From Paraglaciecola arctica BSs20135 (GTDB taxonomy: Bacteria; Pseudomonadota; Gammaproteobacteria; Enterobacterales; Alteromonadaceae): DNA of 64,000 bases. Of this stretch, positions 28,196 through 35,680 are shown one piece after another. The first letter of the stretch is position 1, and each line of letters begins with the position of its first letter. The stretch spans positions 186,001 through 250,000 of the forward strand of contig NZ_BAEO01000055.1 of the NCBI RefSeq assembly GCF_000314995.1, in the 5' to 3' direction. The translations under genes were made by a program, and so were the position numbers. The notes below the pieces were generated by a model that saw only the letters and a program-made list of their open reading frames with translations, was not told the origin of the DNA and did not search any database.

Positions 28196-28632
28196 TGACT
28201 AAGAGTTTTGAATGGCTTCGCCATCAAAGCATGCGCTAGCGCTTACTGACATCCTTGTCAGTTTTTGACTCGAATCCCTTCGAGCCAGTTACTCTTTTTA
28301 TGAAATACTTCCTTGTATTTCACCCAGCGGGCCGCACTGAAGTGCGTTCTAAATTTATCCATTAAATTTTTGGTCAACAGCAAAAAAAGAGTAACCAGAA
28401 AAACGCCGCTCGAGGGCAATGCTCTTCATCCGGTTATTTTGCGAATTCAGCAGGTCGCGATGATCCGCTCCAGGAGGTACATCACTTAATTGGCTATCCC
28501 TGCCAATTACCCCACTGAATTCACAAAATAACCGGCGAGCCTTGAGTCGAGGGTAAATCAAAAGCATCGGCGTTGCCTACTAAGAGTTTTGAATGGCTTC
28601 GCCAATAATTAACATGTGTGTCCTGATAGCGT
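28196..28632 (+). repeat. Multi-hairpin repeat element, copy I
   Basis: This is a string of small stem-loops with conserved order: AATGGC-TTC-GCCAT; GCGC-TA-GCGC; ACTGAC-ATCCTT-GTCAGT; CTCGAA-TCCC-TTCGAG; GTTACTCTTTTT pairing with AAAAAGAGTAAC; a long inverted repeat (28430-28450 with 28515-28535, 20 of 21 pairs) around an inner hairpin TAATTGGC/GCCAATTA; and GGCGTTGCC. The element is flanked by direct copies of CTAAGAGTTTTGAATGGCTTCGCCA and ends in the boundary repeat. Copies II and III share the scaffold with different arms. The short ORFs inside it look spurious. Confidence 0.8.
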
Positions 28633-28684
28633 ACCTACCAATCGACGCATTTGAATTAATACGGCATTGCCGTATACTTGTTGT

Positions 28685-28991
28685 ATGATTTTTATAGAAA
28701 CTAGTATATTCACAAAAATCTTACCCAATTACCCTACTGATGATGATTACCGAGGGTTGCAACCGTATCTTTTACAAAAACCTGATGCTGGTGATATTGT
28801 CCGTGGCTCTGGTGGAGTAAGGAAAGTTCGCTGAGCTGTTTCGAGGAAAAAGTGGTGGGATACGCGCAATCTATTATTGGAAGAAATCAGAACATGAAAT
28901 TTGGATGCTAACGATGTATGGCAAATCTGAAAGGGCGACAATTTCTGGTAATGTCTTAAAACAAATAGTGGAGGCAATTGATCATGAATAA
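28685..28991 (+). pseudogene. HigB-type toxin destroyed by a stop codon and a frameshift
   Basis: From ATG 28685 the frame reads MIFIETSIFTKILPNYPTDD...GSGGVRKVR, then TGA at 28832-28834 where relatives have Trp. After a frame change near 28844-28850 it continues GKSGGIRAIYYWKKSEHEIWMLTMYGKSERATIS...VEAIDHE, ending at 28991. Together these form a complete HigB homologue, so two lesions have killed the toxin. Its end overlaps the intact antitoxin start by 8 bp. Confidence 0.85.
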
Positions 28992-29271
28992 TCGTGATAT
29001 TGGATTAGAAATTATTGAAGGGTTAGATGAGATTAAACAATTCAAAAGTGGCAATGCCCAACTAAAAACAACTAAATTGTCTGAACCATCTAAACCTAAA
29101 ATAATCAGAGCAAAATTAAAATTATCGCAGTCAGCATTTGCTGGTTTGCTTGGTGTAAGCATGCGGACATTACAGGACTGGGAGCAAGGGCGTAGAAGCC
29201 CTCAAGGCCCAGCATTAGCGCTGCTTCGTATTGCAGAACAGCATCCAGAAGTTTTTGCTGATTTACACTAA
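28984..29271 (+). CDS. Helix-turn-helix antitoxin (HigA/NadS-like), partner of a broken toxin
   Basis: From the ATG at 28984 (GGAGG upstream) the product has 95 residues. It ends with an XRE-type HTH, IIRAKLKLSQSAFAGLLGVSMRTLQDWEQGRRSP, and a helical tail. It is intact although its toxin gene is dead. It is related in fold to the antitoxin at 27511-27807 but has a different N-terminal part. Confidence 0.87.
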   Translation: MNNRDIGLEIIEGLDEIKQFKSGNAQLKTTKLSEPSKPKIIRAKLKLSQSAFAGLLGVSMRTLQDWEQGRRSPQGPALALLRIAEQHPEVFADLH

Positions 29272-29320
29272 AACATGTAATAAATCCGTCAAGAACTTGC
29301 TGTGCCTTACGCATATGGAA

Positions 29321-29690
29321 AAGTTAACGTAAGTGTCTTGATAGCGTTCAGACTAAGAGTTTTAAATGGCTTTGCCATCAAAGCATGCGCTGGCGCTTAC
29401 TGGCCTCCTTGCCAGTTTTTGACTCGAATCCCTTCGAGCCAGTCACTCTTTTTCAACAGCAAAAAAGAGTAACCAGAAAATGCCGCTCGCTACCAAAGTT
29501 CTTAACCGCACAAAAAGACTTATTTTAGGGTCGCTACAAATGTGTCCATCCAACTTTCGCTCAAATGGCATCCTTGCCATTTGCCCCTAAAATAAGCCTT
29601 TTTGTGCTGAAACTTTAAATGCGGGAGCCACCTAAGAAAAAAGCATCGGCCTTGCCGACTAAGAATTTTGGATGGCTTCGCCATTAAAGA
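29321..29690 (+). repeat. Multi-hairpin repeat element, copy II, with a degenerate boundary repeat
   Basis: It begins with a degenerate boundary repeat (AAGTTAACGTAAGTGTCTTGATAGCG). The same scaffold as copy I follows: AATGGCTTTGCCAT, GCGCTGGCGC, ACTGGC-CTCCTT-GCCAGT, CTCGAA/TTCGAG and CACTCTTTTT pairing with AAAAGAGT. The long arms at 29508-29530 and 29584-29607 (22 of 23 paired) differ completely from those of copy I and enclose AAATGGC-ATCCTT-GCCATTT. It closes with GGCCTTGCC and CTAAGAATTTTGGATGGCTTCGCCA. No credible gene lies within. Confidence 0.8.
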
Positions 29691-29814
29691 ACTATCAAAG
29701 ATGTCTTCGTAAATACCAACAAGCATAATTTATCGGGTGAAAATATTTGTGTGCTTCATCAGGTTGTAACACACTCGCGAAGAGCACAGACATTAACTTA
29801 AGGGTATGTATTTG

Positions 29815-30780
29815 ATGCAAACAAAGAAACAACATTATGTTCCACGCTTTATATTGAAAAATTTCTCCTTTGGAAAAGGGAAGAAAATCCATGTATTTGA
29901 CAAGCTAAATAATCGCACTTTTGTATCATCTATAATTGATGCTGGCTCTGAAAATTATTTTTATGTTGACCCTGTTGAATATGAAACAAACACAGAGGAT
30001 AAACTTTGCGAACTTGAAACGCAGACCGCGCCAATCATAAGTAAAATAGTTCAGGAACAATCTATAAATAATGTTTCTGACTTCGAGCTCGGTATTTTAT
30101 CTCTCTTTATTTCTGTTCAGAAACTCAGGACAAACAACCAAAAAGAACTGATCTTTCAGATGAACCAATCTATCTCCAATTGGTGTAGGAAAAATGGACG
30201 AGATCCAAACACCGATATTGAAAACTTCCAGGAGATTACGAAAGATGAAGCAAGCGTTCTTGCTACAGGGAATTTGCGTTCCTTGGCAGGAGACTTTGCG
30301 CCAATTCTTCTTGAAAAAGTTTGGATTTTAAACAAAGCACCTAAAGGACAATCCTTTTTAACATCTGACCACCCAATTGCTTTGCACAACCATCGCCCTA
30401 GACCGGGTAGAGGGAATTTAGGGATCAAATTAGAGGGTATTGAAATACAATTCCCAATATCATCTAAATTATCTCTGACTTTGTTTTGTCCCATCTTGTT
30501 TAAAGAAATGGTGAAAAAAGTAAATCAACATAAAGCAACTTGTTTGTTAATGAACAAGAAGCCTTTAGACACATCAGAAATTGAACTTTTGATTAGTGAG
30601 GTAAAAGACAGGAAAACAAGACAAATGACTCCTGAAAACGTTGAATTTAATAACTCTTTGCAAGTACAGCAATCTAGTCGTTTTGTATATTCTCCAACAA
30701 AGAACTTTACGATTGTTGAAGAAATGATAACTGAGTTTCCCGACTTACAAAGTCCACCAACAATCGAGAAAAATTTCTAG
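29815..30780 (+). CDS. DUF4238 domain protein
   Basis: From the ATG at 29815, ten bases after AAGGG, the product has 321 residues starting MQTKKQHYVPRFILKNFSFG, the hallmark of DUF4238. Further family segments are KIHVFDKLNNRTF, ENYFYVDP, and FLTSDHPIALHN in the second half. The biochemical function is unknown. Such genes are scattered in genomic islands and sometimes near defence genes. An ATG at 29806 is too close to the ribosome site. It stands alone between a hairpin repeat and the HEPN-like gene. Confidence 0.85.
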   Translation: MQTKKQHYVPRFILKNFSFGKGKKIHVFDKLNNRTFVSSIIDAGSENYFYVDPVEYETNTEDKLCELETQTAPIISKIVQEQSINNVSDFELGILSLFISVQKLRTNNQKELIFQMNQSISNWCRKNGRDPNTDIENFQEITKDEASVLATGNLRSLAGDFAPILLEKVWILNKAPKGQSFLTSDHPIALHNHRPRPGRGNLGIKLEGIEIQFPISSKLSLTLFCPILFKEMVKKVNQHKATCLLMNKKPLDTSEIELLISEVKDRKTRQMTPENVEFNNSLQVQQSSRFVYSPTKNFTIVEEMITEFPDLQSPPTIEKNF

Positions 30781-30933
30781 TGTTAATGTGACATCACAGT
30801 CATTTTAAGAGCACGTCATGAAATACCTAAAAAGTTAGTTTTAGGTAAATTAGCTTTAATAGAGTACCGCAGCAGCGATTGTAGACAGAGAAAGACTTTT
30901 CCCAATTAATGTAAGAAAGTAGCAACAGAAGGT

Positions 30934-31848
30934 TCAAGATTTAAATAAATCAAAAGAAGACCATCCCATACGATGCCATGCCTCTTTTGAAAACTTGTTA
31001 TTGTAACCAGATAGTGAGCAAATTAATTTTTCATTTAAACGGCCTAAACATCTTCCAAACCTTCTATTGCTTCGTCCCATTCCTAAAATCGTATCAGCCC
31101 ACATGGCCTCATGAAACAACTCGTTGCGAGCTTTACAAATTTCTTCAACTAGGTTTTTTTCATAGGCGATACCGTAGTAATCACACAAAAACAAGATGCG
31201 CTTTGCATGCCCTATACGTCTAGGGGGGGGGGGATGTAGATGACTATAAACATTAAAAATCGCATCCAATATCATGTATTGCAAAGAAAAGCTCTCCCAT
31301 TCAGATTTTATACTGCATGCTTTCGTATGAAGGTAGATAATATTAATTACCTTTGTCTGTAAGCTTGGATCGAGAGTTGTCCACCAGCTATATAAATGCT
31401 CTATAAAATGAATAGCAGTGTCATTTCTAATTAATAGGCTATTATTTTTCTTGATTGGGACTCGCCCCACGAACCTCCATTCTTTGAATTGTAACGTAGT
31501 CCCGAAAAGAAACCCTAAGGCATGGATTATTAAGGCTTCATCCGAAACCTTGGGATCGTTTAAAGAAACTGGCTTATTTACTACGACAAAGTGTGATGGT
31601 GGTAAATGAAAAACCGTTGCGGGCTTTTCAGAATTGGAGACTTTTTTTCGAGTTTTTTCATTGTCTGGATCAAACTCATATGTTGCTACTAACGGAGGGT
31701 AGAAATATCCATCAATATTTGTACGAGTATTTACCCATTCTGAAGTTTCTTTGAAATCAGGTTTAACTGATATAATAACACCATCAAAAGAACCTTCAAA
31801 TTCATTCGGTAAAAACCCAAATTCATGCTTTGTAGTTGGGATTAACAT
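30934..31848 (-). CDS. Hypothetical protein with a C-terminal HEPN-like motif and a poly-G tract
   Basis: The product has 304 residues from the ATG at 31848; a GTG at 31866 would add six. The N-terminal half (FGFLPNEFEGSFDGVIISVKPDF) is not recognised but looks beta-rich. The C-terminal half is helical and contains CKARNELFHEAMW, fitting the HEPN ribonuclease pattern R-N-x3-H. The general layout recalls ApeA/abortive-infection HEPN proteins, but I cannot assign the family. A run of eleven G at 31223-31233 encodes HPPPPR just before the HEPN part. Any slip there would remove the motif, so expression could be phase-variable. No obvious ribosome site was seen. Function is unproven. Confidence 0.6.
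   Translation of the reverse strand: MLIPTTKHEFGFLPNEFEGSFDGVIISVKPDFKETSEWVNTRTNIDGYFYPPLVATYEFDPDNEKTRKKVSNSEKPATVFHLPPSHFVVVNKPVSLNDPKVSDEALIIHALGFLFGTTLQFKEWRFVGRVPIKKNNSLLIRNDTAIHFIEHLYSWWTTLDPSLQTKVINIIYLHTKACSIKSEWESFSLQYMILDAIFNVYSHLHPPPPRRIGHAKRILFLCDYYGIAYEKNLVEEICKARNELFHEAMWADTILGMGRSNRRFGRCLGRLNEKLICSLSGYNNKFSKEAWHRMGWSSFDLFKS
31223..31233. repeat. G11 homopolymer within a coding region
   Basis: Eleven consecutive G on the plus strand encode consecutive prolines on the minus strand, inside the HEPN-like gene. Tracts of this length are prone to slipped-strand changes, and also to sequencing error. Confidence 0.8.
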
Positions 31849-32024
31849 TTGGAATAAGAAAAACACTATAAAAACTATTTAATGCAATCATGTTTTCATA
31901 AATTCCCTTCGTATTAAAGAATCTTTTTACCCGCAGAAATTCAATTATTTGTATTAATGGAATAGTTGCAAATAACTGGGGAAAGATATCACTTTATGTA
32001 ATTTAATTCCGGAGCAACAAACAT

Positions 32025-32056
32025 CAGCAATAAACAGGACCAGCAATAAACAGGAC
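32025..32056. repeat. Two tandem copies of a 16-bp repeat
   Basis: CAGCAATAAACAGGAC occurs twice without a gap, followed by AGCC. The same words often mark dispersed intergenic repeats; nothing else in the window matches fully. Confidence 0.7.
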
Positions 32057-32097
32057 AGCCTTGATAACTCTTCTAAAATAGGTTGCCTTAGATTCTA

Positions 32098-32400
32098 ATC
32101 GGCGAAGCCGATAATCTTGTCTTTTGATTTCCCCTCGACTGTATGTTCGCCAATTATCTGTTCACTTTTGTGGGGCAATCGCCATGGAAGGCGATTGAGT
32201 AATGCCTCGTCGGGAACGAATCATTACGACCTACAAAAGTGAACAGATATTTGGATGAAGAACATATTTGGAGAGCGGCTTCTTTTTGGTTACTTTTTCT
32301 TAGCTGTAGAAGAAAAAGTAACTGGCTCGAAGGGATTCGAGTCAAAAACCGCATGGAGGCGGGTAAGCGCAGCGCATAGTCTTTGTGCACAAAGTGCATG
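32098..32400 (-). repeat. Multi-hairpin repeat element, copy III (inverted)
   Basis: Read on the minus strand it shows the scaffold of copies I and II: GCGCTGCGC, then CCGC-CTCCAT-GCGG, TTTTTGACTCGAATCCCTTC and GTTACTTTTTC pairing with AAAAAGTAAC. Its own long arms (32155-32171 with 32233-32249, 17 of 17 paired) enclose CAATCGCC/GGCGATTG, and it ends with a GGCTTCGCC hairpin. The flanking CTAAGAG direct repeats are lost or unrecognisable here. Confidence 0.75.
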
Positions 32401-32584
32401 CTTTTACCCCCCCAACACAGTATAAAACGCCGAACAATTCCCCCCATCCCCCCTAAATCCCTGAAAAACAGTCTATTTACGGCTGAAAGCCAAATAAATC
32501 TTGTACAAAAAGTCCAGTTTATATACAATCCGCGCCGCTTAAAACAGTCACTAATTTTAGTTCCTTGTCTCTATATAGTCTGAC

Positions 32585-32621
32585 TGTGCTATCGAGGCTA
32601 CAACCGTGAGGAGCAACATAC
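32585..32621 (+). promoter_or_regulatory. Possible S6:S18-binding leader of rpsF
   Basis: The leader just before the GAGGAG ribosome site contains GGCTACAACCGTGAGG. The known S6:S18 autoregulatory RNA motif has a conserved CCG in a bulged stem close to the start of rpsF, and CCG occurs here at 32604-32606. The fold was not tested. Confidence 0.35.
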
Positions 32622-33056
32622 ATGCGTCATTATGAAATCGTATTTATGGTTCACCCTGACCAGAGTGAACAAGTTCCAGGTATGATCGAGCGTTATACTG
32701 GAATTCTTACCCAAGATGGCGGCACTATTCACCGCTTGGAAGATTGGGGCCGTCGTCAATTGGCTTACCCAATCGATAAACTTCATAAAGCACACTATGT
32801 TTTAGTAAACGCTGAAGCTACTGCTGAAGCTGTTGAAGAGCTAGAAACTGCTTTCCGTTTTAATGATGTTGTTCTGCGTAACCTTGTTATGCGTACCAAA
32901 GGTGCTGTTACTGAACAGTCTCCAATGGCTAAAGAAGAACGTCGTGAAAAGCGTGATGAAAAACCTTTTGAAAAACCTGCTGCCGCCGCTGTTGAAGAAA
33001 CCGCTGCTGAAGCTCCTGTAGCTGCTGAAGCTCCTGTAGAAGAAGGGGATAAATAA
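32622..33056 (+). CDS. rpsF: 30S ribosomal protein S6
   Basis: The 144-residue protein begins [26 protein letters not shown] and contains the S6 core ([20 protein letters not shown]). It has a long Ala/Glu/Lys-rich tail ([14 protein letters not shown]...) beyond the usual core. It binds 16S rRNA with S18. Its stop overlaps the ATG of rpsR, so the two are translationally coupled and there is no priB gene between them as in E. coli. Confidence 0.98.
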   Translation: MRHYEIVFMVHPDQSEQVPGMIERYTGILTQDGGTIHRLEDWGRRQLAYPIDKLHKAHYVLVNAEATAEAVEELETAFRFNDVVLRNLVMRTKGAVTEQSPMAKEERREKRDEKPFEKPAAAAVEETAAEAPVAAEAPVEEGDK

Positions 33057-33283
33057 TGGCTCGTTTTTTTAGACGTCGTAAGTTCTGTCGTTTTTCTGCC
33101 GCTGATGCACCTGCGATAGATTTTAAAGATATCGCTATGTTGAAAAACTACATCACTGAAAGTGGTAAAATTGTACCTAGCCGTATTACTGGAACTAGCG
33201 CGAAATATCAGCGTCAGTTGTCAACTGCAATTAAGCGTGCGCGCTTCTTAGCGTTGCTTCCATATACTGATTCTCACAAGTAA
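33056..33283 (+). CDS. rpsR: 30S ribosomal protein S18
   Basis: The 75-residue protein, [25 protein letters not shown]...[15 protein letters not shown], is a standard S18. It partners S6 in the 30S platform. It lies between rpsF (1-bp overlap) and rplI (15-bp gap). Confidence 0.98.
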   Translation: MARFFRRRKFCRFSAADAPAIDFKDIAMLKNYITESGKIVPSRITGTSAKYQRQLSTAIKRARFLALLPYTDSHK

Positions 33284-33298
33284 TCATAGGTAGCAAAG

Positions 33299-33751
33299 AT
33301 GGATATCATACTATTAGACAAGATCGCTAACCTAGGCGGCTTGGGTGACAAAGTCACTGTAAAATCAGGTTACGCGCGTAACTTCTTGTTTCCGCAAGGT
33401 AAAGCAGTTCCCGCGACTAAAGTAAATGTAGAAAAATTTGAAGCTCGTCGTGCTGAGTTGGAAGCAAAAATTGCTGAACAACATGCTGCAGCACAGGCTC
33501 GTGCAGATAAAATCACTGCTTTGGGTGAAGTGACTATTGCTTCTCCTGCTGGTGATGAAGGTAAATTGTTTGGTTCTGTCGGTACACGCGACATTGCTGC
33601 TGCAATTACTGCTGCTGGTGTTGAAGTGACTAAATCTGAAGTTAAATTACCTGTTGGTACTTTACGTGAAACTGGCGAATTCGAAATCGATTTGCAAATT
33701 CACTCAGACGTTACTGCTAGTATCAAATTGATTATCATTCAAGAAGCTTAA
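33299..33751 (+). CDS. rplI: 50S ribosomal protein L9
   Basis: The 150-residue protein starts [30 protein letters not shown], the L9 N-terminal domain. The connecting helix and the C-terminal domain ([14 protein letters not shown]) are complete. It is the last gene of the rpsF-rpsR-rplI operon and is followed by a clear terminator. Confidence 0.98.
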   Translation: MDIILLDKIANLGGLGDKVTVKSGYARNFLFPQGKAVPATKVNVEKFEARRAELEAKIAEQHAAAQARADKITALGEVTIASPAGDEGKLFGSVGTRDIAAAITAAGVEVTKSEVKLPVGTLRETGEFEIDLQIHSDVTASIKLIIIQEA

Positions 33752-33775
33752 TCGCTACTTGTTTTGAGAATATAA

Positions 33776-33804
33776 AAACACCGCTAATTTAGCGGTGTTT
33801 TTTT
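33776..33804 (+). terminator. Terminator after rplI
   Basis: AAACACCGCTAA and TTAGCGGTGTTT form a stem followed by TTTT, 24 bp after the rplI stop. Confidence 0.88.
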
Positions 33805-33827
33805 ATGTCTATTAATTGCTATCACTG

Positions 33828-34358
33828 TTATTTAGCCTGTTCGTAAGCTTCTTTAATCCACGCTAACAACTCATCATCAATTTGCTCTATATCGGTCAGC
33901 TGCACTCTATGGGTACACATAGTACCAAAGGGGCCCGATGTCTCTAGTCTCTCACCATGGGGTTTGTCATTAAACTTCAGGCCTAAATCGATGCGCTTTT
34001 TAGTCGATGGTTGAATAAGTGCAAATTGTCGCTTTACTCGCATGCTAACTGCCGATTTCTTAGGTGCAACTTCGATATCTGTTCCAAGCTTGGTGATGGC
34101 AGCATGTAATTTGTCGAAGATAGGTGTGAGGGTTTCTTTGCCTTTATATTGGTTGCCAATTAAATCAACTGGATTTGCTGAGCCTGCATCAGCTTCGCGA
34201 AATTTCAAGGTTATAAAATTGGCGAAACCGTGAGTGATACCATGCCCTTTTTTGAGAAAAATCATGTATTCGCCATGTTTGCTAAACGATTGTTTGGACA
34301 ATAAAATTTTCCAATCATCCAGTGTTTTACCGGTTTTCTCTTTTAAATTTTGTTCCAT
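33828..34358 (-). CDS. DUF4287/DUF5655 domain protein
   Basis: The 176-residue protein has an N-terminal DUF4287 segment (TGKTLDDWKILLSKQSFSKHGEYMIFLKK) and a C-terminal DUF5655 segment (APKKSAVSMRVKRQFALIQPSTKKRIDLGLK...MCTHRVQL). The latter resembles a restriction-endonuclease-like/transport-linked fold; function is unknown. It is followed 27 bp downstream of its start by the MOSC gene on the same strand, so the two may be co-transcribed. Confidence 0.82.
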   Translation of the reverse strand: MEQNLKEKTGKTLDDWKILLSKQSFSKHGEYMIFLKKGHGITHGFANFITLKFREADAGSANPVDLIGNQYKGKETLTPIFDKLHAAITKLGTDIEVAPKKSAVSMRVKRQFALIQPSTKKRIDLGLKFNDKPHGERLETSGPFGTMCTHRVQLTDIEQIDDELLAWIKEAYEQAK

Positions 34359-34385
34359 AACTTGTCTCTCTTCTTAGGCTTTAAG

Positions 34386-35015
34386 CTAAATGGTATTTTT
34401 TTGTAGCCGATTTTGCCATTCAGGATCAAGTCCAATGGCGGTAGTGGCCAGTTCAATTGACTGCTCATCAGCATTTGCATAAATAACTTTAAGCATAGTA
34501 TCTATAGTGAGATGGGCATTTGGTCTTTGTTGCAACAGGAATTCATCTTTTATAGTAATCTCTCCTGGCTGCAAAACTCGGTAATACCAACCGTTTAGCC
34601 TATGCAGGCTGATAAATTGGTTCAAATCGGGTTGTTTGAACTTGGCATCAATTTTCCAGCAGGGGATACGGGGCGAGCTAACTTGTAATATCGCGGTACC
34701 TAAGTTGTAGATATCACCAATACACACATTGTGTTCGTTCATAGCTGTGGCAGAGAGGTTTTCGCCTATCGCTCCAGGCTTGGCTTGTTTATGCAGCAGT
34801 GGGTAACGTTTGATGATCTTTTCGTAGCTGCTCAATGCATATTGATGTAACGCTTTCTCCACGCCACCATGGAAACGTTTATCGGCTTGAATATCGCCTA
34901 CAATGCCTAATTCATCCACAGTCACTTTGTCTACTGATTGTTTATAGATACCAGTTGGGCTGCGTTTTTCACCAATGTGGGATAGTTTTCCCGTATATAA
35001 ACCAATGATTTTCAT
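34386..35015 (-). CDS. MOSC-domain protein (YiiM-like)
   Basis: From the ATG at 35015 the product has 209 residues with MOSC features: VDELGIVGDIQADKRFHGGVEKALHQY, KPGAIGENLSATAMNEHNVCIGDIYNLG and QVSSPRIPCWKID, the conserved cysteine of the sulfur-carrier domain. YiiM-type proteins act in molybdenum-cofactor-dependent reduction of N-hydroxylated compounds. An in-frame start four codons upstream is less well placed. Confidence 0.85.
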   Translation of the reverse strand: MKIIGLYTGKLSHIGEKRSPTGIYKQSVDKVTVDELGIVGDIQADKRFHGGVEKALHQYALSSYEKIIKRYPLLHKQAKPGAIGENLSATAMNEHNVCIGDIYNLGTAILQVSSPRIPCWKIDAKFKQPDLNQFISLHRLNGWYYRVLQPGEITIKDEFLLQQRPNAHLTIDTMLKVIYANADEQSIELATTAIGLDPEWQNRLQKNTI

Positions 35016-35113
35016 AACTTTTCTCACTAATTTTAATTATTATTTTTGTGCTTTAAACCTTTGTGATCTAATCTGCGACTAATCTTTTAACACAATAAGA
35101 GTAAGACGTTAGT

Positions 35114-35680
35114 TTGATTACACAAGGAAATGTCGTTGCTGCCCAGTATAAGTTTGCCTCAAAAAGTGAGTGGGACTTAATAAAAGCTGTGCAGGGCGGA
35201 GATAAACAAGCTTATAACCAATTGTATCAACAATACATAGGGCAAGTGTATGGGCTGTGTATTCGACTGACAGGTGAAAAAATGTTGGCTGAAGATGCTG
35301 CACAAGAGGTGTTTATTCAGTTGTGGCGAAAAATAGGTAATTTTAAAGGTGACAGTAAGTTTTCAACTTGGCTGCACACAGTGACCTCTAACATCACTAT
35401 TTCTTACATACGTAAACAAAAAGGTTGGCTGCAAAAGATGTTTAATATCGAGGACTCTGTTGCCATGAATGCCGAGGCAGAAGAGTCGAGCAGTAGCGTT
35501 GATATTGAAAGTTATGTTGCAAGATTGCCTGAAAGAGCACGGATTGTGTTTGTGCTTCATGCAATTGAAGGTTATCGACACGAAGAAATTGCCACTATGA
35601 CTGATATGGCAGTGGGCTCGAGTAAAGCACAATTTCACCGCGCCAAACATTTGCTGAAGGAGTGGATGGGTTATGAATAA
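35114..35680 (+). CDS. ECF-type RNA polymerase sigma factor
   Basis: The 188-residue protein has sigma region 2 (AYNQLYQQYIGQVYGLCIRLTGEKMLAEDAAQEVFIQLWRKIG) and region 4 (LPERARIVFVLHAIEGYRHEEIATMTDMAVGSSKAQFHRAKHLL). It starts at TTG 35114; the only nearby ATG is out of frame. The next gene, encoding a membrane protein of anti-sigma type, overlaps by 8 bp. A third gene encodes a secreted beta-repeat protein. Likely it responds to an envelope signal, which cannot be read from the sequence. Confidence 0.9.
   Translation: MITQGNVVAAQYKFASKSEWDLIKAVQGGDKQAYNQLYQQYIGQVYGLCIRLTGEKMLAEDAAQEVFIQLWRKIGNFKGDSKFSTWLHTVTSNITISYIRKQKGWLQKMFNIEDSVAMNAEAEESSSSVDIESYVARLPERARIVFVLHAIEGYRHEEIATMTDMAVGSSKAQFHRAKHLLKEWMGYE

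Larger units (their letters stand above)
31867..32621. other. Intergenic region at the right edge of the accessory island
   Basis: This 755-bp region has no convincing gene. It contains a 16-bp tandem repeat (32025-32056), the inverted copy III of the multi-hairpin repeat (about 32098-32400) and the leader of rpsF. Open frames across it follow the repeat and lack protein-like composition. Confidence 0.6.

Noticed and set aside
28355-28567. 70-codon minus-strand ORF in the repeat region
   Set aside because: It lies wholly inside the multi-hairpin repeat and its sequence is a by-product of the inverted repeat arms.
26041-29690. Integron cassette array with attC sites
   Set aside because: TA modules separated by repeats look cassette-like, but the repeats lack the RYYYAAC/GTTRRRY core sites and no integrase gene is present in the window.
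29520-29726. 68-codon minus-strand ORF
   Set aside because: It follows the long arms of repeat copy II, with no ribosome site or protein-like composition.
30978-31223. 81-codon plus-strand ORF
   Set aside because: It is antisense to the HEPN-like gene and shows no protein-like pattern.
32154-32528. 124-codon minus-strand ORF upstream of rpsF
   Set aside because: It spans repeat copy III and its translation repeats the SNQKEAA words seen in the other copies; no real gene is supported.
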